From Dipteris shenzhenensis (taxonomy: Eukaryota; Polypodiophyta; Polypodiopsida; Gleicheniales): DNA of 64,000 bases. The stretch lies in NCBI GenBank assembly GCA_047967505.1, contig CM106539.1; one strand, 5' to 3'. The notes below the pieces were generated by a model. The model made no database searches. It was not told the origin of the DNA and worked only from the letters and a program-made list of their open reading frames with translations. Below are positions 1-10,268 of the stretch, piece by piece (within the stretch, counting starts at the first letter, position 1; each line of letters begins with the position of its first letter). The position numbers and the translations under genes are program-made.

Positions 1-530
1 AATGAAGTTGCTCTATTTGATCCTATGCACCTAGAAGAGGCTATTGACATCACCATGAAGGTAGAAAAGAAGCTAATCTTTTCCAATAAATGGGACCAAC
101 TTCATGGAGAACTTAAGGGAGTAGCGTCAGCATAGATCTTAGGAAGGACCATAAAGATTCCAACTTAGTTCCATAGAAGCAAGAAACGGAGGCACAAAAG
201 AAATCTTCAAACTTTTGACCGGAGAACAAAGACAAAATCACACTGTAAAGGGGGATGTTTCGAATGCGGAGAACAAGGCGATAACATCTTCGAATGATTT
301 GGCAAGAATGCAATGGTGGGCAACAATAAAGACCCCTTCTTACAAAAACCTAAATGTCAATACAATATAGACCTCCAAAAGGTAAAGATAGCTTCTCCAA
401 AAGGTAAAGATAGCTTATCCACAGCTTGTTAAAGGCATGGGCGTAGGTATCATACTCAGCACTATTCCTGGTTCAACCCATAATTTTGTTTCTTATAAGC
501 TAGCACAAGAATTAAGAAATTGGAATAGGG
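1..530 (+). pseudogene. Ty3/gypsy-type gag-protease remnant
   Basis: Broken reading frames resemble a retrotransposon gag tail and protease start. The first 45 codons read as a charged gag-like segment (NEVALFDPMHLEEAIDI...). At 256-297 a zinc knuckle begins CFECGEQG, but its His is Asp and its last Cys codon is TGA. At about 458-520 the frame reads STIPGSTHNFVSYKLAQEL, which resembles the protease region of plant gypsy elements (DSGSTHNF type) with the catalytic Asp lost. Stops and frameshifts occur throughout. The superfamily call rests on these short matches; no LTR or integrase is visible, and the element starts before the window. Confidence 0.5.
373..416. repeat. 22-bp perfect tandem duplication
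   Basis: Two adjacent identical 22-bp units (373-394 and 395-416) lie inside the gypsy remnant between the zinc knuckle and the protease segment. This looks like a small local duplication of decayed DNA. Confidence 0.85.
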
Positions 531-699
531 TAAGCTGAACTTGCCAATGGAGCATCCAGAAATCATAAGGGAAAAGCATATCCTCATGTTGAGAGGCTTA
601 GGGTTCCTATCAACAAGGATCCGCCCGATCGAGTCTAAGAAACTCAATTTGTAGACCTTGATATAAATGGATGCCAATGTGTATGTAGCTGTCAGAATG

Positions 700-3457
700 T
701 ATATATATGTGAGCTTTTGTTTGTAATCCCTGACGATGTTGATCGGTATGCCATTGTAGCTAGCCTATTGTGCATGGTTGAAGCTATTTGTTTCAACTCT
801 GTGTTGAGAGTCATGAGATTAAATCTGCATTTTCTGTTTCGTTTTTAGAGGGCGACTTCAGGCATGTTCTTGGATTTGTCTAGATATATGTTTTCTAACC
901 TAGTAAAGGATGTGCGGATTTCACCCTTTTGAAGTTTTGCCGATATGGTAACAATTATTGTGCCAGTTGTATTTTAGAAGTTTTTTTGCTTATATAAATT
1001 AGACTCGTGTCTTCACTTGCATTTGTAGCTTGGATAAAGAGAATGTCGACTATTTGTTGCTCAGCTGCCTCCTTTAGTGCTAGCGTTTGTCTGCCCTTCC
1101 TTTCTAGCGTGCTGGAAAAATTCAGTACAAAGACCTATGTATAAACGGATATTCATTTGTGTGTGGCTGTTTGGAAGTGTATATTTCGACAGCATTTGTT
1201 TATATTCTCTACACCCACCATTGGGCGCGGATGTCATAGTAGCAAGTCCTTGCTGTGCATGATGTGTTCATGGTTTTCGACCTTGTGACTGTCGTGATTA
1301 TTAAATTTAACTCAACCGAGTCAGGTAGAAATAAAATTGGAAACTGGGAGAGGAATCAGCCAATGAATTCAGCTTAGAATACACGAATTTGCAGCCCTGA
1401 CACTAAAATGAAGAATGTCTCCTACAACTTTAGATTTTGCCTGAATTAGCTGACTTGCACCACATTTGAGGATTAAAGATACTGCAGAATAGACACTTGA
1501 CTATTTAATATGTCATCATGCTGTTGCCTTTCTCTATTCGGACTATTTTCGGATAGTACTAACTGATCAAATAAATACTTGATCACCCTATTGAGAGGTT
1601 GAGTTCATATAAGAATAGAAAACTCTCTTTAAATTCTAATTTGAAGGTCTAACCCTAAAAGTAAGCAGACTGTAAAGTAAATAACTAGAGCTAGACATCT
1701 CCACTTAACGTCACTTTTTGCATACATGTCCTAAAAAGTGAAATTGATTTAGGCCATGACTAAAGTCCAAACCTAGATCAGGTTATATTTTATAATCCAT
1801 CTAGGTCTCGAGGCCATATTGAACTGCACCTCACCAAGGTTCTAAATGGCCTTTGGTTTGATGGTAAAATCCTCGTAACGTGGTCATTGTGAATCTCTCT
1901 TCAAGGCACATCTGCAAATATGTTCATTCTATGCTTTGACTATAAAGACAAAGTTACGACAGTCCATTATAGTGACAGTTTTGATCCTGTGGCAGTAAAA
2001 TGCTTTAATTTGGTAATTGCAGCTTCCCTTATATCGTTCTAAAGATCTCTTCAAGATGCATCTTTGTTAGTTTCAACCTATGTTTGTGGTTTGTCTCAGG
2101 GCCTTGGCCATTTCTCGTCTGTGTGTAGTGACTTAACTTGGGCTGCGATGTCGATTTTGAATTAAAGGATGGACACTCATCCTCAAAAGAACAAGGTTCT
2201 CAAGGATTAAAGCTAAACTCCTTAGAAATAACAGTGTTAAGTAGTAAATTGTCTGTCAGTAACCTTGGGGCTGAATTCCAAGCGATGAACCCCTTAAGAA
2301 AGGATGCTCAAGAACAATTTTTAGTGACCCCATGGTTGATTACCACATGTATAAGGCGTGGTAATCAATGAAGGTCTTAAAGAGACCACATGGATGAACC
2401 CTGAGAAATGATCTCAGAGGCCACGAAGGGTGGTAGCATACAATGGTACAGACATACACATCTGTCGGGGTAGTCTGGCTAGAAATTAGTCTGCAGGCTG
2501 TTTGGCAGAAGATAATTTTGACTATATTATACCAACTTGCTCATGTGGGTGTCCATATCGCTACCTGCTTGCTTTGTCTGCTACAGAAGATAAAGTTTCT
2601 CTCCAAAACCTTGCCCCACTTGGCTTCAGGGTAACTTGCAAGATCTTGTACGCACTCAACTTGGACAAAGGCACTTTTGCTGGCTGTATGGCCTCAAGTC
2701 TCCTCCCGTGAACTCGGTCCAACTTTACGCTCGCACAAGTCATGCACCTTCTAAAACCCATGCAACTGCACTGGCATGCAGTTTGAATCTCTTAAAGGCA
2801 ATTCACCAAAATTTACAACTCTGCATCAGCCATCAATCTCCATTAATGCAGAAAAGCAACTGCGACGCCTTTTTTGTGGTAGCCCTTTATGCAGACATCT
2901 GTACTGGTCGCCAGAATTCTCCCACCTTTTGTGTTCCTAGATAGATTCTACATTGGCCAGCATGCAGTCCGAAGCATGTGGCTTCTTAGTGCAGCAATCA
3001 GATGGAAATCTGACTGTGCCACCTTGCAAGCTCTATTTCTACAATCCGACAAGCCGTTGGCTGACCTACATCCCAGCTGCAAAAAGCTTGCATTAAGTGC
3101 TCTATTTCAACCACAAGCACTACTTTCTTATGAAATGGTCAAGACGAAAAAACGGCAGATTGAAAAGTAAGTGGTCACCATTGCTGCTGCTAGAGCAATG
3201 ACCAGGTCCATGGTTTTACTGTTTGGACAGGTCCCTTGGTAGCGACTTTAATCCTCTCAAAGATATTTCTATATCAACTGAAATAAGAAGACAAGTTGTA
3301 TCTGATGTTGGAGTTTACAGCCTTCTGATCTGAATGAGTAGCGTTCATGCTCTTAGACGTGCTACCGATGACCTAATTGGATCATGGGGATAGCAGGCAT
3401 GCCACCCAGTTAGACTTAATTAATACAGTGACTTATACCATGGGTCACCCTGAGCCT
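700..3457. other. Gene-poor stretch, nothing recognised
   Basis: I found no convincing coding region, RNA gene or transposon end here. Short open frames between 2138 and 3170 show no recognisable motif and have no matching splice-site support. Earlier exons of the L18a-like gene at 4365-5100 could lie here or before the window, but I could not see them. Confidence 0.5.
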
Positions 3458-3465
3458 GTGTAGAG

Positions 3466-3750
3466 CATAGTTACCAGGGAACGGTGTTCCGACATCTGGA
3501 ACATCTGGAATGCCATTCCAGGTAGCAGGCCAGAACCGGAACGGCCCCGGAACTTCAAAAAATAAATAAATATAATAATAAAAAAATTTTGGCTCTTTGA
3601 AAGTTTCAGATAGGTATTTCAGAGCTTGCATATGAAGTTTAAAGCTGTAAAATGTTGGTTTCTTTCATGACGTGGCGTTCCGGTTCTGGTTCCCCCGTTG
3701 CCGTTCCGTCACCAGAATTTTTGGAACGTTCCGGTTCCCTGGTAACTATG
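3466..3750. mobile_element. hAT-like MITE, complete with 8-bp TSD
   Basis: A 285-bp non-autonomous element is bounded by inverted repeats: CATAGTTACCAGGGAAC reads inward from both ends. It is flanked by an exact 8-bp target duplication GTGTAGAG (3458-3465 and 3751-3758). An 8-bp TSD with short TIRs starting CA is the hAT superfamily signature. The subterminal 80 bp on each side are full of GGAAC/GTTCC motifs (for example around 3481-3560 and 3660-3735), like the subterminal repeats bound by hAT transposases. There is no coding capacity. The intact TIRs and TSD suggest a fairly recent insertion upstream of the L18a-like exons. Confidence 0.85.
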
Positions 3751-3970
3751 GTGTAGAGTACGTTTGAGCTTATGCATTCCTAGTAAGAACTTGTGGCCAT
3801 ACCAGAAGCCAGGGAATGACATCATTGGGACATCCTCTTGGCTCCATGGGCGAATGCATCCATGTATAATGTTCCTTTTAAGCTTTGTAGTCCAAGAGAT
3901 ACAACGAATAATTTTTTTCATATTATCTTTGTTGCTACTATAAATGGTGCATCTTTTTATTCCTTTGGAA

Positions 3971-4383
3971 ACAGGGATTAAAAGTAAAACCAAGAGTAGC
4001 AAGAAGGTTGAGAGATTTTGAGTGTCTCTACATATACTATTTTCTTCTCTTATTATAAGATGGCTTGTTCTGCAGCCTGATGTGCATGCATTCTGACGTT
4101 GGTTAATAATGATGCCTACCCAAATCGATGTAACAATGCAAAACAGAAATGGTCTGTCGCTTCCAGTTTGTTCTTGGCTTTGTAGGGATAAAGAACAAGA
4201 GTCACAAGAAGGCTGAAAGCTTTTGAGTTCCATTACATTTATGGTTTTGTTCTCTTATAAGATGGTTTAGGTGCATGCATCTGATGTTTGTTAATATATG
4301 ATCCCATTCTAATTTGATGTAAGGAAGCAATTTGGATTAAAACGGACATGGTCTGTTGCTTCAGGTTAGTTCTTGGCTTTATA
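3971..4383. repeat. Tandem duplication (~205 bp x2) spanning an intron/exon boundary
   Basis: Copy 1 (about 3971-4182) and copy 2 (about 4183-4383) align over their length with scattered substitutions and indels. Shared blocks include the caagaagg...tttgag start, the cttataagatgg...gcatgcat middle, and the end ggtctgt.gcttc.ag followed by ..tt.gttcttggcttt. The end of copy 2 contains the acceptor AG and first codons of the real exon at 4365. Copy 1 carries a matching acceptor-like CAG at 4164-4166 and a short exon-like start that breaks off at 4185. Confidence 0.75.
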
Positions 4384-5100
4384 CTTCCCATAGCATGGTA
4401 CTATGGAGCATTTTTGTATCTAACTGAGTATTACCACTATGATCCACGGGAGCGTTCTGGACTTTCTGCTTGTGCTATTGCTGTAAGTTGTTCTCTTGTC
4501 ATGCTTCCCTCCCAATAAAGCATAACAATGTGTGTAGGATAGCTGATTTTACTGTAGATTGAGCACTTCCCAACTCCTAACATTTTTTATGATGTTCAAT
4601 GTACATCACTGACTGTGAATGTGGCCAGCTTCTTAATTCTACATTTTGAAAAGATGTTTTTTGGGGAATTTTTTGCTTCTTGAACGTTCTCTCTTATTTG
4701 AATGCATCCTTTTTCTTGTATACTGTTTCTATGGACCAGGAGCTGCATCTTATTTGCCTTGAGTCTAAACTTTTGAATAAGCCAAAATAAGTTTAAGCAA
4801 GGCTTATTAGCACAAAAGAACAAAACTTTATACACATTCACGCACATTTCCTTTGTTTACTGTTCGAAAGTTTATCCACTGATACTGGTGTAAGTTCATA
4901 AAGAATCCTAGATGGAGGTACCTTGAAGGACTTTGCAGCCTCAATTTGTACCAGAAAGCTATTGACAAAGTTGCATTTAAAAATAAACTTTTAGGTTGCA
5001 TCGATATCAGAGTAATAAGTGAAATGTTTCGTCCATGCAGGCTCTGATTTTTACATTGACCATCATCCTTGTCGCCCTTGTGTTGCTGCTGAAACACTGA
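4365..5100 (+). CDS. 60S ribosomal L18a-like membrane protein, C-terminal exons (partial)
   Basis: Two exons, 4365-4482 and 5041-5100, are joined by a 558-bp intron (donor GTAAGT at 4483, acceptor TGCAG ending 5040, phase 0); TGA is at 5098-5100. The peptide starts LVLGFILPIAWYYGAFLYL, continues through DPRERSGLSACAIAA, and ends in a hydrophobic stretch closing LLLKH. The WYxGAF...D.RE+.G..AC.IAA pattern, with a hydrophobic segment on each side, matches the C-terminus of plant 60S ribosomal protein L18a-like proteins. Despite the name, these are small membrane proteins rather than core ribosomal subunits. The first exon starts in phase (one base, then TTA), so at least one upstream exon is missing; I could not find it. 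The real splicing and the family call need a transcript or a homology search. Confidence 0.6.
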
Positions 5101-6198
5101 AGTGAATCTTGATCAGTAAGGTTGGTGGTCATGCTCGGCTCCCAACAAGTAAATATTTAATATTGTAATCCTTCTGAATGAACTCTAGAGAATCACTGCA
5201 TTTTGATTTTAATGTACATGAATGCAAGTTCAGGCATCTCTAATGAAGAACACGAACCGCTCTTGTAAAATGTTGGGAGGAGAAACATGAAAATTACATG
5301 GCCCAGGTAGAAGTTTATCAAGGAATTCAATAATATGAAACATTCAAGAGGGACAGTCAGCTGTTTTGTATGGTTGATTGGCTGAGCATTGCATATTGAA
5401 GGTAGATCCTCACATGCGAAACATTCTTTTGAGAAATATGAAATTTCTCACATCTTAGAAGAATAAAGTACATGGATCCTCCTGTGCAAATCTTGTTGTC
5501 TAGTAGATCTGAGAACCTCTTTCTGCGTACATGTTTGGAGTTGCAATGCCATTGGTAACTCAAATTATATCATATCTTAAAATACATCAGATCTCATTCT
5601 GCAGTCTATAGATGTGAGAACAGTATATTTAGTTACATTTTCACCGAGTTGCAATGTATTTGTTAAATCTTGTAGACATTAGACAAATTCTATTTGAGTA
5701 CTTCATAATGTCGATGTTAGTTGTCTGGCATCCCCCCATGTCATTTTTTAATCCGAACTTTCTAGGATGCTCATCCCCCCCCCCCCCCCCAAAAAAAAAA
5801 AAGGGGAAAAGAATTGCATGTCTCACACCCCTATTTCTGCTAAAGGGCATGCCAGGTCAAATGGAGAGTCTTTGCATGGACTGGTGTTGTCAAATTTTTA
5901 GAATAATTGAAACTTCTGGTGATACTTGTTTGGCATCCAACAGTGTCATTTTTTGATCCTAACTTTGTTATTATTTTAGAAATTCTTACCATAACCCCCT
6001 TGGGCCCGCCTCTTTTCCTTCCTGTAAGCAAACTTTGAATGACATGTATCATACTTCTACCATTTTGAACAAATAGTCTTTACTACATACATCAAAGCAT
6101 ACTGCTGCGAAATTTTTTTAAATTTAATGTTCAAAATTTGAACGAGTTATTTAGTATGTAATGCCACATTGGATTAGTATTTTAAATCTCCACCATAC
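5101..6198. other. 3' flank of the L18a-like gene; homopolymer and short duplication
   Basis: The stretch is non-coding. It holds a junction of 16 C, 12 A and 4 G at 5775-5806. A diverged ~50-bp motif with the core 'catttttt.atcc.aacttt' occurs twice, about 210 bp apart (about 5722-5765 and 5931-5972), which suggests an old duplication. No gene is visible. Confidence 0.5.
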
Positions 6199-6824
6199 CT
6201 CTTTTTTACTTTTTTTTTTTTCAAAAGAAAGGAACCTTCTGTTAATGCTTGAAAGATTTCATACAAGACAACCACCCCAAAGGTGCTGAGAATGATAAAC
6301 CGAAGAAAAACCGGCATGTTCCAGAGGAGCCCAGCTCACTGCCTAGGGGATCTTTGGAACTGGGGCTAACAGCCAAGTGGGGGGACTATACAGCCAACGA
6401 ATCCCTCGCGGAGTGAAGATGTAGAAAACCCTACAGGCCAAGCCTTGCAGAAACGAGCTCGCCTCTCAATAGTCGCCCTGGAGCCTGGAGTCCCGTGCTT
6501 CCAGGTGGGGACCGTAGAGTGTAAATAATATCCTGACAGAATGCAACCAAGGTAGCCGAGGGTGGTACCGGGTGCTCTCTCATCACAAGATTGCATCGAG
6601 CCACCCAAATGTTCTAAGCCGTGATGCTAGCTACCACCTCCCAAACAATGTCCTCCCTAGGAGGAGCAGCATGCTCTGACCCTGTATTCGGTAGGTTGGA
6701 GAGATCTCATCAATTTGAAACACGTGTCCTTCCTCTGTCAACCAAGCCACCATCTCCCAGGTGTAATCTCTGTGTATACTTTGCATGCGTATCATGATCC
6801 TGAGGGCTCTCATCTAGATCCTCG

Positions 6825-7183
6825 CTGCGCTACGATAGCTCCATAGTCAGTGCAGGATAGTCTCCATGACACCATCTGAGCAGCAATGGCACTGCCCCTC
6901 CACTCGCATGTGCTCCAACCACGGGTCGATGGGCAAGCCTCCGTGGACTGCCAGCCAGAAGTATGAAATCTTCCTCGGTCGCAACTTGGACAACAACCGC
7001 GTCGTTGCACTACGACAGCTCCATAGGCAGTGCGGGATAGTCTCCAAGACACCATCTGAGCAGTAGTGGCACTGCCCCTCCACTTGCATCTGCTCCAACC
7101 ACGGGCCGATGGGCAAGCCTTCGTGGGTTGCCAGCCAGAAGTATGAAATCTTCCTCGGTCGCAAGTTGGATCACAACAACGTT
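6825..7183 (-). repeat. In-frame 180-bp tandem duplication of the LINE zf-RVT domain
   Basis: Two adjacent copies (about 7004-7183 and 6825-7003) have an exact 180-bp (60-codon) period and high identity. Each encodes RPRKISYFWLA..GLP...WLE...VEGQCH.CSDGV.ETI.HCLW, the zinc-binding domain in reverse transcriptase (zf-RVT: C..C...ET..H..W.C). Because the period is a multiple of three, one minus-strand frame (6810-7202) runs through both copies. Plant LINEs normally carry one such domain. Confidence 0.85.
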
Positions 7184-8025
7184 TAAAACCTGGAGCGAAC
7201 ATCTCGGGGCACTCTCTGGGTCACCCATTGTCTTTCCCTCGAGGGAGTCCACCTCGATGAGTTCATGTGAAGTCTCTTGCCAATCCATGTGGTGTAGGAA
7301 AAGAAAGGCACCTCATTTATCATCTCAGTAGGCTCTGTCCCTGGAGGGCCAGAACCACTCCCCCGGGTCCCATTGGATCTCCCTCAGGGGTCTACCCTCC
7401 CATAGCCAGAGGCGCCATCAAGAGGCGTCCTGCTTTGAGATACTGGGATCAATGTGGCACTTCTTTCCCAAGCGTCCTACCACTCTGATCATCTGCCAAT
7501 GTATCCCATCAAGACTCATTCCATCTCAGGGTCACTCCTAGTGAGGGGTTGAAGTAGGCCTCCAGGTCCTACACGGAAGAAGTCGGGGTGCATGCTGTCG
7601 TGCTGCATCAAAATCCTCAAGGGAATACTTGTACGGGAAAATTGCCCCAACCATCTGCTGTCTCTCCAAATGTGAAGTCCTTTCCACCAAGACTCAGGAA
7701 TGGCTAAGTCGATCTCGCCCATGTGTTGCCCTGTCCCTCTCAGATGTGCTATGGCGTCAAGCCTCGCCTCTGCCTCCATAGGTAGTTTGCTCTAGGAATC
7801 AAAAGACCCTACTGGACGACTGTCCCATTGTGCCCAGCCAATGTGATTCCGTTGCCCAAGCGTACGTCCCTCCTGATCTCTGACCTCTGGGTGCCACATA
7901 AGGGGATGGCGCTCAAACTCCTCTTTGCATCTGGGCAGAGCACGGATGAGGCTCCCTGCTAGTCTCTACCACACCTTGTGGAGGCGCCTCATCATCAGGG
8001 GGGAGCTCTTTCCCGTAAGGGGGGC

Positions 8026-8493
8026 CTATGAGAAGATCCATCTATGTGAAGGCTGCCACTGTCCCCCAGTGCGTGGGGTGTTCCTTAGAAGCCCTCTTTG
8101 TAAGAGGAGCTTACAAGGCTCGGTACGTGGGGTGAGAACACGAACCACCAACTTGCCCAGAAGGGCCCTGCTCTGCATCTTCGGATCGATGATACCTAAG
8201 CCTCCTAGTGCTTGCGGCATGATCACCATCTACCAAGCTACTTGGGTCCTAGTGTTCCTCATGCCGTCTGAACCTGCCCAAAGGAAGTTCCGTACCAACT
8301 GTTGGAGTTGGCCAATGCATCCTCTGTGAAAGCACCAACATGAGGCAATAAACCAGGTAGTGGCAAGGACCTGGTTTGCCACTAAGGTGCGACTTGCGAG
8401 GGAGAGTTTGACCGAGCTCCAATAGAGAAGCTTGCGTTGAACACCCTGAAGGACCGAGGCAATCTGTTGCTCTGCTGTGATGTCAATACCCAC
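8026..8493 (-). pseudogene. LINE ORF2 region after the RT (broken)
   Basis: Two minus-strand frames (8230-8493 and 8026-8229) read as the post-RT part of a plant LINE ORF2. The first has KLLYWSSVKLSLASRTLVANQVL...FLWAGSDG and the second has ALGGLGIIDPKMQSRALLGK. The pattern (leucine-rich thumb, W..S..LSLAGR..L...VL, F.W.G, then GGLGI.D...Q..AL) is diagnostic of plant L1-type elements. Stops separate the pieces. Confidence 0.8.
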
Positions 8494-8637
8494 TTGGCAT
8501 TTGAGGTATCTCGCTGTCTGGCCCCGCGGTATCCATTTGAAACCAAAGTCACTCCCCCACTCACGGATCTCATGTGTCTCCTCAAAGCTCGTGAAGAAGC
8601 CTATGGATTTTGTCCAGTTGATCCGTGTCCTCGAGGC

Positions 8638-9660
8638 CTATAGCCAAGGCGCCTCTCTGACTCTCTCTAGACTCATTGTGGTGCCCTCAACATACAAGGG
8701 TGTGTCATCTGCAAACTCTGAGTCAAGGGGCTCCTCCTCCTGTCTGATTGGGAGCCTCAACCTTGTGAGACCGGCCACCTGTGATCTCAAGTAGTAGCCG
8801 AGAGCCTCCGCTACAAACAAGAAGAGGAAGGGAGCTAGTGGGCAGTCCTGACCGACCGAGCGGAGAGGAAAGGCCTCGCCTGTGTGTCCTTCGATAATCA
8901 TCTGACTAGAGCTCCCTGCATATAGTGCTGAAACTCCTCTGACCCATCGGTCTGAGAAACCCAATCTCCTCATAGTGCCCTCGAGGAAAGACCACTCCAC
9001 CCTGTCGTAGGCCTTCTCGAAGTCCAAGAGAAGGATGGCCAGTGACGACTCCTTGGACCAATCCAGTGCCTCCTAGAACGTGAAGATGATGTCCAAGATG
9101 CTGCGCTCCTGGACAAACCTAGTTTGTGTCATGGATGATGTCGGTAAGATGAGGCCGTAACCGCAAATTCAAGACCTTGGCGAGAATTTTGTATGTAGTA
9201 TCAAGCAAAGTGATCGGCCTCCACTATCGGATATCTGACCCTATCTCCCCCTTTCGGGATCAAACAAATCCACCCCCTGTGCAAGGACTGAGGGAGAAGG
9301 CCTGTGTCAAAAATCTCCTGGCAAGCTAAATGGAAAGGGGTGGAGATAATCTCCCAGAAGTTCCGGAAGAAGGCCGGAGTCAAGCCATCCCCCCCGGGCA
9401 TTTCTGGGTCGGGAGAGCCTTGAGGGCTTCCCAGAGTTCCTCATCTATGAAAGGCTTCTCAAGTCTGCTGCATAGGTTCTGCGAAACTACTATCGAAACG
9501 TGATCCCAAACAAGCTCTCGGGCCACAAGACCGGCTGGGGTCATCCTCTCTGTTTGAAAGAGCTGGCTATAAAAACCGGTGGTCATGTCTAGAATCTCTT
9601 GCGGGTCAATGTGCATGAGGCCCTGCAAGTCCCGGAGACGTAGTAGCTGTGTGCCAGTCG
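8638..9660 (-). pseudogene. LINE reverse transcriptase domain (broken)
   Basis: Minus-strand frames carry the standard plant LINE RT blocks in order. An N-terminal segment ends GLLPQ.LHRGWICLIPKG (9201-9401). The palm begins LDFEKAYDRVEWSFLEG, has a G.DCPLAPFLFLFV block, and holds the catalytic F-A-D-D near 8708-8719, so both aspartates are intact. The frame between 9027 and 9201 is broken by stops and shifts, so no full polypeptide can be made. The piece at 9380-9628 (DPQEILDMTTGFYSQLF) is the pre-RT block typical of L1-type ORF2. Confidence 0.85.
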
Positions 9661-9759
9661 ATCGGGGTTCGTCATCCTATCCCCTTGCTGTACCCATCGG
9701 GCCCGGGAGGAATGATAGGAGAGCTTAGCCCGTCGTGGGGTACGTGATCCAAGTTGTAC

Positions 9760-10032
9760 CACGAAGTAAGCAAATTTTTGAGATAGAGATGTGGATATGG
9801 AGATGTCACTACCAATGCCGGATCCAATTGATCCAGATGAATCTAGTGAAGAAGATGAAGATCACAATATGAGCCAAGAGGAAGATGCGCATAATGACAT
9901 CGCATGAGAGGAAGATGGAGATCACGATATTGCGGAAGAAGATAACAATCATCAAGAATCACCACACTTTATTGAAGAAGATGATGAAGTACTTTTAGGT
10001 GAACGTACAATGCTAGAGTACGATGATGATAT
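9760..10032 (+). other. Foreign acidic-coding insert inside the LINE
   Basis: The minus-strand LINE frame breaks off at about 10033 (after ..LESARLELQDTEPPI) and resumes at about 9758 (..AKLSYHSSRARWVQQGDRM). The ~270 bp between them read well only on the + strand. They give an Asp/Glu-rich peptide with blocks PDPIDPDESSEEDEDH, QEEDAH and EEDDEVLLGERTMLEYDDD, with one in-frame TGA at about 9905. I do not recognise the source; acidic tails are common in transposase and chromatin proteins. No target duplication was obvious at the edges. Confidence 0.5.
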
Positions 10033-10268
10033 AGGAGATCGGCGGCTCCGTGTCTTGAAGCTCGAGACGAGCACTCTCCAATCTATCAGTAAGCCATTGA
10101 GACGTTGGGTCCTGCTCCCTGAGCCTCTCGATGGAGGCGAGGTCTCTCCTCAAAGCCCGCTCGTGCTCCTGGAGGGTCGTCCTCTGCCTGAGGGCGTGAG
10201 CCTGCAGCTCCACACTGCTCCTCTAAATGGCATCGGCAACCCAATCCGCCCAGCTCTTTTTTACTTTT

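Larger units (their letters stand above)
6199..10268 (-). mobile_element. 5'-truncated L1-type LINE with 15-bp TSD
   Basis: A non-LTR retrotransposon lies in minus orientation. Its 3' end is a poly-A tail (poly-T on + at 6214-6221). CTCTTTTTTACTTTT occurs at both borders (6199-6213 and 10254-10268), a 15-bp target duplication in the L1 size range. Coding order from right to left: pre-RT helical segment (10013-10213), RT start (9201-9628), RT core with FADD (8638-9027), thumb and connection segments (8026-8493), a further segment (7516-7779), then zf-RVT zinc knuckles (6825-7183) and a 3' tail. The endonuclease is absent, so the copy is 5'-truncated. Many stops and frameshifts make it inactive. 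Confidence 0.85.

Noticed and set aside
2443-3170. Overlapping open frames as possible upstream exons of the L18a-like gene
   Set aside because: They contain neither the Cys/Gly-rich block expected before the first membrane segment nor suitable phase-matched donors.
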